A stretch of DNA of 64,000 bases from Deltaproteobacteria bacterium (lineage in GTDB: Bacteria > Myxococcota_A > Polyangia > Polyangiales > JADJMO01). A model generated the notes under the pieces. It was not told the origin of the DNA and made no database searches. It saw only the letters and a list, made by a program, of their open reading frames with translations. Location: contig JACPFM010000074.1 of NCBI GenBank assembly GCA_016182965.1, positions 62,001 through 126,000 of the forward strand. Direction: 5' to 3'. Within the stretch, counting starts at the first letter, position 1; each line of letters begins with the position of its first letter. Shown here one piece after another: positions 58,503 to 64,000 of the stretch. Made by a program: the position numbers and the translations under genes.

Positions 58503-58523
58503 CACGACTGACGACCGACGACT
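58503..58523. repeat. Inverse heptamer arm at lipoprotein stop
   Basis: About three ACGACTG-type units (ACGACTG, ACGACCG, ACGACTC) ending two bases before the stop codon of the Cys-rich lipoprotein. Closes the island that opens at 58131. Confidence 0.8.
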
Positions 58524-58525
58524 CT

Positions 58526-59488
58526 TCAGAAGCAGCCGTTCTGCCCCACGGCGAGGTACGGATCGGCGCTCGTGTACTCGGTCCACGTCGGGTCGGCGCC
58601 GCCGGAGCTCGTTCGGTAGAAGAAGCCGAGGTGCGCGGGCCCCGTCGGCGCGCCGCCGAAGACGCCGAAGTTGTACCGCTCCGATTGATCGAGCAGCTCG
58701 ACGAAGACGCGGGTGCCCTTGGGCAGGAGCGACGTCGGCGTCGCGAGCTTGACCGTGAGCGTGCCGGGCGCGTCGGGCAGCGAGTCGCCGGGGACGCTGA
58801 CCGTCGCCAGCACGTCGGTGGAGCCGGGCCCGGTGCCGCGGAGGAGGCGCACGCGCATCGTGCCGAACAGCGGGTACGAGCTCGTCTCGTAGCGCACCAC
58901 CGAGAGCACCACCTCGGTGATCGCCGCGTCGCGCTGCGTGGTGAAGCCGATGGCGATCGGCTCGCCGGACGCGCTCAAGGTCCACACCGAGGCGTCGTGC
59001 GCGCCGTAGAGCGAGTCGGTTCCGCTGGTGCGATCGTCGGGCTTGTCGCAGGCGGTGGTGGTCGAGCCCACGCACTTGAACGTGGAGGTGCCGCAGGTGC
59101 CGCAGGCGGTGCCCGGGGCCGGCGTGGTCACCGGATCGCTGCACTTCGTCGCGTCGTTGCCGAAGCACACGTTCGTGCCGCCGCTGCAGACGCCGCAGGA
59201 GGTGCCCTCGTCGGGGACGAGCCTGCTGCAGCCGCCGCACGCGTTGCGGTCGTCGCCCGGACAGAAGGTCGACTCCTTGTCGGTGTTGCACTCGGTCTTC
59301 AGCGTGCCGCAGGCGCCGCACGCCGTGCCGGGCGGGACGGCGAGCGCCCCGCAGCCGCCGCACGCGTTCTTCGCCGCGCACGTCTCGGGCGCGTCGCCGC
59401 CGGCGTCTTCGGCGGCCACGTCGAAGTTGCCGCCCGAGCAGCCGATCACGGACCAGAGCGCGAACGCGCAGATCAAACGGTGCTTCAT
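58526..59488 (-). CDS. Cys-rich lipoprotein
   Basis: A 320-residue lipoprotein (MKHRLICAFALWSVIGC, Cys17). Residues about 35-145 contain CGxCG-type repeats (NACGGCGAL, TACGACGTL, NACGGCSRL, SCGVCSGG, TACGTCGTS), each about 25 residues, probably disulfide modules. The C-terminal 170 residues form a beta-sandwich-like domain (SSYPLFGTMRVRLLRG, GTLTVKLATPTSL). ATG at 59488 is chosen to fit the signal peptide. Confidence 0.78.
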   Translation of the reverse strand: MKHRLICAFALWSVIGCSGGNFDVAAEDAGGDAPETCAAKNACGGCGALAVPPGTACGACGTLKTECNTDKESTFCPGDDRNACGGCSRLVPDEGTSCGVCSGGTNVCFGNDATKCSDPVTTPAPGTACGTCGTSTFKCVGSTTTACDKPDDRTSGTDSLYGAHDASVWTLSASGEPIAIGFTTQRDAAITEVVLSVVRYETSSYPLFGTMRVRLLRGTGPGSTDVLATVSVPGDSLPDAPGTLTVKLATPTSLLPKGTRVFVELLDQSERYNFGVFGGAPTGPAHLGFFYRTSSGGADPTWTEYTSADPYLAVGQNGCF

Positions 59489-59548
59489 CGAATCGAGGCC
59501 CTCGTCGTCCCGGCGTGAGGCATAGCAGGCCGGTGGCGCGTGCACACG

Positions 59549-61855
59549 TCACAGCCCGTAGTCGTCGCGCGCGCGCAGGTGCGCGGCCGCCGCGTCGCTG
59601 TCGCCGGCCTCGCGCGCGAGATCGATCCACGTCAACGGGTGCGGCAGCCCGGATGTGGTGCGCTTCAGGAGATCGTGGACCTCGCGCAGCCCTCGCTCGC
59701 GCGGGATCGCGACCACGGCGAACACGCCGGGGAGCTCGCCGTCGCGCACGCCGTCGCGCACGAAGTACTCGTCGCCGCTCATCACCTGGAGCTCGCACCC
59801 GAGCTCGGACAGCGCGGTCTCGAGCGCCTTCATCTGCTCGTCGCCCGGGTGCACGCCGTCGATCTCGAACGCTCGATAGTCGCCCTGCCTCAGGGTGGCG
59901 ACCCAGGGGTAGACCCAGACGTGCCGCTGCGCGTCCTCTCCGGCCGCGGGCGGCGCGTTCAGCGGCGTGGCCTCGAACGCGACGAGGTCGCCGTAGCGGA
60001 GGGGGTGCGGCGGTCGCGCGATCTCGATCACCCGCGCGGTCACCGGACCGGTGCGCGCGGCCCACACCTCGAGCGGCCCGCCTCGCTCGTCCTCTGCGTC
60101 GACCGGGTCGAAGCGCACGCGGCAGATGCCCCACGGCTCGTCGATCGGGCCCTCGCCCTCGAGCTCGAAGCCGAGGCGGCGCGCCGAGTCGCGCACCCTG
60201 GCGAAGTCGCCGAGCTGCGTGGCGACCAGCATGCGATCCCAGTCCCAGCCGCCGCCCTCGGGGACGCGCGAGACGACCTCGTCGAGCCTCTCGAGCGCGC
60301 CCGGCAGGTCGCCGAGCCTCCGCGCGGCGTCGGCCCACAGCACCCGCGCCCGTACCGCCTCGGGGCGCGCGGCGAGCACCCGATCGAGGCGCGCGCGGCA
60401 CTCCGCGAAGTGGCCGCGCGCGTGCGCGTCGCGCGCGAGGATCCAGTCGGCGATGGCGCGCGAGGCGTCGTGCTTCGCCAACGCCCGGTGGGCGTCGGCC
60501 ACGCGTCGAACCGCCACCTCGTCGCGGCCGAGCGACAGCTCGGCGAGCCGGATCGCCACGTCGTCGTCGGCGGTGCGTCGATGATGGTCCTCGAGCGCCG
60601 TGCGCGCCTCGTCGTGCAGCTCCATCACCGCCGCGCAGCCGGCGTACGCGAGCAGCACCGGCGTCGACTCCGGGAACCGCGCGCGCGCCGCCTCGAGCAG
60701 CAACAGATCACGCTCGGGATCGCGCCCGCCGCCCGACCGCACCGTCGCGAGGACCTCGCCGATCGAGCTGGCCGGCACCGGGGCCGCGGGATGCGCGTCG
60801 ATCGCCGCGCGCAGCCGGGCGATGCGGTCGAGCGCGTCGAGCGGGCGACGCAGGACGTCGCGGGCGCGCTCCATCGCGGCGAGCGCGCGACGCGCCACGT
60901 GCGGGGCGCCGCGCTCGAGCGCGAGGCGGCCGTGCAGCTCGGCGAGCTCGAGGGTCGTGCGGCCGACCCCCTGCCGGGCGAGCCGCTCGACGAAGCCGTG
61001 GAGGACACGCCCGAGGCTCGCGTCGTTGTCGAGGGCGGAGCGGGCGACGAGCGCCGCCGCCGCGTCGGCCCAGAACCAGTAGAACAGCGGCGTTTCGGCG
61101 ATCTCGTCGGCGGCGGGCAGCTGGGCCTTCGCGTCGTCGCAGCGACCGAGCCGCGCGAGGACGCGCGCCCGATCGAGCCTCCGCGAGACGCGGTGGTGCG
61201 CGTCGTTGCGGCCGCGACGCTCGCAGGTGTCGATGAACGAGAGCGCCTCGTCGAGGCGCCCGAGCTCGATGAACGCCTCCACTCGATCGCGCGGGAAGTC
61301 GAAGATCGCGTCGGGCTCGCCGTGCTCGGCGAGCCGCGCGATCTGCGCGTCGACGAACGACAGCGCCTCTGCGAAGCGACCTTGATCGCGCATCGCCGAC
61401 GCTTGCTCGCTGGAGATGCAGGTGAAGCAGGGCCAGCTCGGGTCGATGCGTGCGAGCGCCTCGCGCGAGACCTCGAGCCGATCGTCGGCGAAGCCCGGCC
61501 CGTCGACGAACCCGTAGCAGGAGGCCAGATCCTGCACCGCGCAGACGCTCTGCGGGCACGCGCGCGTCTCGTCGCGGTGGGCGAACTCGAGGAGCCCCAC
61601 CGCGTCGCCGAGCGCGGTGGCGTCCATCCGGTGGAGCACGCGGCTCTGCAGCCACCAGTGGCGGAGGAACAGCTCGAGCCACGGCAGCTCGAGGCTGCGC
61701 GCGAGGGCGAGCGCCTCGGGGACCATCGCGTCGACGCGGTCGTGACGATCGTTGCAGACCTCGGTGGGGATCCGATCGATCAGATCGGCGAGCCGCGCGT
61801 GGCCTTCCTTGCGGAGCCGCCGCTCGAGGTCGTTGACCCAGGCCCAGAGGTCCAT
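59549..61855 (-). CDS. TPR-repeat protein, partner of HSP90-like ATPase
   Basis: A 768-residue helical-repeat protein with about twelve TPR-like units (ALARSLELPWLE, GRFAEALSFVDAQIARL, GRLDEALSFIDTCERRGR and others) up to about residue 530. The last 220 residues are a distinct alpha/beta domain (WGICRVRFDPVDAEDERGG ... VWVYPWVATLRQGDYRAFEIDGV). It begins 18 bp after the HSP90-like gene and is certainly cotranscribed. TPR domains often dock on HSP90, so a physical partnership is plausible, but bacterial HSP90 lacks the eukaryotic EEVD tail, so the mode of contact is unknown. Confidence 0.8.
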   Translation of the reverse strand: MDLWAWVNDLERRLRKEGHARLADLIDRIPTEVCNDRHDRVDAMVPEALALARSLELPWLELFLRHWWLQSRVLHRMDATALGDAVGLLEFAHRDETRACPQSVCAVQDLASCYGFVDGPGFADDRLEVSREALARIDPSWPCFTCISSEQASAMRDQGRFAEALSFVDAQIARLAEHGEPDAIFDFPRDRVEAFIELGRLDEALSFIDTCERRGRNDAHHRVSRRLDRARVLARLGRCDDAKAQLPAADEIAETPLFYWFWADAAAALVARSALDNDASLGRVLHGFVERLARQGVGRTTLELAELHGRLALERGAPHVARRALAAMERARDVLRRPLDALDRIARLRAAIDAHPAAPVPASSIGEVLATVRSGGGRDPERDLLLLEAARARFPESTPVLLAYAGCAAVMELHDEARTALEDHHRRTADDDVAIRLAELSLGRDEVAVRRVADAHRALAKHDASRAIADWILARDAHARGHFAECRARLDRVLAARPEAVRARVLWADAARRLGDLPGALERLDEVVSRVPEGGGWDWDRMLVATQLGDFARVRDSARRLGFELEGEGPIDEPWGICRVRFDPVDAEDERGGPLEVWAARTGPVTARVIEIARPPHPLRYGDLVAFEATPLNAPPAAGEDAQRHVWVYPWVATLRQGDYRAFEIDGVHPGDEQMKALETALSELGCELQVMSGDEYFVRDGVRDGELPGVFAVVAIPRERGLREVHDLLKRTTSGLPHPLTWIDLAREAGDSDAAAAHLRARDDYGL

Positions 61856-61873
61856 CGACCGAGCGTCGGACGA

Positions 61874-63730
61874 CTAGCGGCGCGCGTCGAGCAGCGCGCA
61901 GACGGCGGCGGTGTACTCGGCGAGCGTCTCGGAGAGGTCTACGCCCGGCGCGCCGTCGCCGCCGCCGCTCATCAACGCGACCAGCGCGCGGAGCAGCCGC
62001 GCCCCCGTCTCGCTGCGCGCGTCGTCGCCGCGAGCCGACAAGAGCGCGGCGATGGCCGGCGAGTCGAGGTTGACGTAGAGATCGGCCACGACGGTGTCGT
62101 CGACCTTCTTGGTGTAGAGGCGCGCGAGGCCGAGCGCGGCCGTGGCGATGCGCTTGTCGGCCTCGTCGCCCTCCAGGCGCTTCTTCAGCTCGACCTCGCG
62201 ATCGGGGACGAGCACGAGCGGAAGCTCGACCGGCTGGAAGCGCGCGGTGACCAGGCGTTGGCCCGGACGCGAAAGCGCGCGCTCGAGGAAGGCCCGCTCG
62301 TCCGGTTCGACGGTCGCCTCGCGGAACACCTGCTGGTTTCCGGCGTGCGTGCCGAGCTGCACGACCTGGGCGCCGCGCCGATCGGCGTAGCGCTCGAGGA
62401 ACGGCAGCACCGCGTAGCGGGTGCCGACGGCGATGGGCACCTTGAGCGCGCGGAAGAGCATCTCCTCGAAGCCGCCGCGGGTGCTCAGCGAGACGTACAC
62501 CTTGCGATCGCTCCGGCGCAGGATCGCGCGGACGGGCAGATCGCCCTCGGAGGTGGGGACGGTGAGGTCGTCGGCGAGCAGCTCGAACAGCCGCTGATCG
62601 CACAGCGCCGCGCCGAGCAGCGCCTCGTTGTGTCGCAAGAGCACGCGGCGCCACGCCTCGGGCTCGCGCCGCGCCACCGCGTCGAGGCCGTGGATGAGCG
62701 CCTCCTGCAGCGCGCGCGCGGCCTTCGCCCACTGATCGTCGCGCTGCAGATCCTCGCGGCTCGCGGTGGGGGTGAGCCGATCGGACTCGATCACCCCGCC
62801 GGCGAACCCCGCCCACGGCGGCAACAGCTCGCGCGCGTCGTCGTCGAGGAGCATCCCGCGGACGAACACCGACAGGTTGCGGTTGTCGGAGGTGCCGAAG
62901 GTCGCGCCGTCCTGCACCCAGAGGAGCCCGCGCACGTCGGCGGCGTGATCGGGCGCGGGCACGTCGAAGGTGCAGATCGGCGAGAACCGCCGCTCGAAGC
63001 GCGCCGCGAAATCGAGGCGGATCTTGCGCGCGCGGAGCGGGTTGCGATCGGCGTCGTCGCGCCACGGCGGCCGCTCGGCGTTCACCGCGGTCTCGTCGTC
63101 GCCGGCGAAGACGGGCACGTGCAGGATGGCGCAATAGCGGCGGAGCACGCCGCGGAGCACCTCCGGATCGGCGAGCCGCTGGAACTTCTCCTTGAGCACG
63201 AGCTCGACGACGGTGCCCACCGCGCGCGGCGGCGCCGCCTCGAGCGTGTAGCGCTCGCCGGTCTTGCTCTGGTAGTGCCAGCCGCGATCGGGCTCTTGGT
63301 ACGACGTGGTCGACACCGAGATGCGCTCGCCGATGACGAACGCGGAGAGGAACCCGAGCCCGAACAGCCCGATGAGATCGTCGCTCCCGGTCTGCTCGCG
63401 GAGCTTGCGGGTGTAGCCGGCGCCGACGGTGGCGAGGTACTGCACGATCTCGTCGTGCGTGAGCCCGGCGCCGGTGTCCTCGACGGTCAGCGTCCGGGCC
63501 GTCGCGTCGGCGCGGACCACGATCTTCGCCTCGAATCCCTCGCCGGCCTCCATTTTGCGCCGGACGCAGGAGTCGTGCGCGTTCTGCACGAGCTCCCGGA
63601 TGGCCACCGTGGGGGTGGAGTACAGATGCTCCCCGAGCACGGTCATCAGACCGGACAGGTCGACCTGGGTCGTACGCACTTCGATCGGATCGCTCACGGC
63701 GTGCTCGTTCGAGGCGGGAGGGGCAGCCAT
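61874..63730 (-). CDS. HSP90-family (HtpG-like) chaperone ATPase
   Basis: A 618-residue GHKL ATPase of the HSP90 type. N-terminal ATP site: LVQNAHDSCVRRK (Glu-Asn of box N) near 41, VEDTGAGLTHDEI near 73 and IGLFGLGFLSAFVIG near 107. The middle domain contains the expected FVRGMLLDDDARELLP and LTPTASREDLQ. The C-terminal dimerisation domain is short and divergent. It is closer to the 'HSP90 family protein' found with TPR neighbours in actinobacteria and myxobacteria than to canonical HtpG. Operon with the TPR gene. Confidence 0.88.
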   Translation of the reverse strand: MAAPPASNEHAVSDPIEVRTTQVDLSGLMTVLGEHLYSTPTVAIRELVQNAHDSCVRRKMEAGEGFEAKIVVRADATARTLTVEDTGAGLTHDEIVQYLATVGAGYTRKLREQTGSDDLIGLFGLGFLSAFVIGERISVSTTSYQEPDRGWHYQSKTGERYTLEAAPPRAVGTVVELVLKEKFQRLADPEVLRGVLRRYCAILHVPVFAGDDETAVNAERPPWRDDADRNPLRARKIRLDFAARFERRFSPICTFDVPAPDHAADVRGLLWVQDGATFGTSDNRNLSVFVRGMLLDDDARELLPPWAGFAGGVIESDRLTPTASREDLQRDDQWAKAARALQEALIHGLDAVARREPEAWRRVLLRHNEALLGAALCDQRLFELLADDLTVPTSEGDLPVRAILRRSDRKVYVSLSTRGGFEEMLFRALKVPIAVGTRYAVLPFLERYADRRGAQVVQLGTHAGNQQVFREATVEPDERAFLERALSRPGQRLVTARFQPVELPLVLVPDREVELKKRLEGDEADKRIATAALGLARLYTKKVDDTVVADLYVNLDSPAIAALLSARGDDARSETGARLLRALVALMSGGGDGAPGVDLSETLAEYTAAVCALLDARR

Positions 63731-63745
63731 GCTACCACTCGGGTG

Positions 63746-64000
63746 ATGGTCGTGCGCCGTGCGCTCCTGATGATCGCCTTGCTCGCCGGTTGCCGCTCCG
63801 ACGACGACGCAGATCGAGGGTGCAACGGGGTCTGCGAGCCCAGGGTCGACCCTTGCGCCGACAGCGAGCGCGCGGTGCTCGGCGGCGGCTGCGCGGTCGT
63901 GGGCGTCCCGCGCGACGGCTGCGGCGCAGGGTTCTCGCACGACGGCGCCGGTGCCTGCGTCGCCGTCCTGCCCAAGGACCGCTGCCCCGACGGCGCCATG
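63746..64000 (+). CDS. Cys-rich lipoprotein, cut by window edge
   Basis: Eighty-five codons are present with no stop before the right edge. The N-terminus is a short lipoprotein signal (MVVRRALLMIALLAGC, lipobox LAGC, Cys16). The mature part already has seven Cys in small spacings (GCNGVCE, DPCAD). A GTG sits directly before the ATG. Divergent from the HSP90-like gene with only 15 bp between start codons. Confidence 0.72.
   Translation, partial: MVVRRALLMIALLAGCRSDDDADRGCNGVCEPRVDPCADSERAVLGGGCAVVGVPRDGCGAGFSHDGAGACVAVLPKDRCPDGAM

Overview
The base composition (high G+C, strong third-position GC bias) and gene content point to a Myxococcota bacterium, most likely a Polyangia-type myxobacterium. 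Supporting features are a eukaryote-like Ser/Thr kinase with a PEGA/TPR partner, an FHA-sigma54 regulator, many Cys-rich lipoproteins, and two proteins with MYXO-CTERM-like tails (Gly-Cys, membrane helix, Arg cluster). This is inferred from protein families only; there is no rRNA in the window.

Layout: 0-10 kb holds argH-argF (argF cut by the left edge), a beta-propeller lipoprotein, a PEGA protein/Ser-Thr kinase pair divergent from an FHA-sigma54 regulator, treZ, and a radical SAM/SPASM protein followed by the orphan 3' end of a protein kinase. 10-16 kb holds ligA overlapping lpxB, a pirin, and a lone beta-class DNA methyltransferase. 16-20 kb is a decayed accessory stretch with a cupin lipoprotein, small ORFs, an Ig-like surface protein and a fragment copy of it, Cys-rich lipoproteins (one frameshifted), and a tandem hexamer-array/leader/four-helix-bundle cassette. 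20-30 kb holds pfkA, a hybrid histidine kinase, an MlaE-type permease operon and a DsbA-like lipoprotein. 30-38 kb holds lipoproteins, yacG with an outer-membrane barrel, a membrane protein, a hydrolase, purE-purK and a short-chain dehydrogenase.

38-52 kb holds an outer-membrane protein gene broken by an in-frame TGA, a thiolase, a large protein with apparently dead cyclase and ATPase domains, PspA, a large Kelch/Cys-rich surface protein, a Ni/Co transporter, nadK with a Nudix hydrolase, and a Gln-amidotransferase-like lipoprotein. 52-64 kb holds small ORFs, outer-membrane proteins, a lipoprotein truncated globin, YjbQ, a Cys-rich lipoprotein, and an HSP90-like/TPR operon next to the start of another lipoprotein gene.

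The most unusual signal is not a gene. Intergenic spaces carry two kinds of short-period tandem repeats. The first is heptamers (CAGTCGT, CGAAGGT, CTAGAGT), usually as inverted arrays that begin or end within a few bases of a stop codon and enclose 0.1-0.4 kb islands; one 180-bp composite module is present twice, 20 kb apart. The second is hexamer arrays rich in GCGAAC, twice joined to a conserved leader of about 160-190 bp, one copy of which still precedes the decayed remains of a four-helix-bundle (23S-IVP/Avd-like) gene. These look like families of small, non-autonomous dispersed elements.
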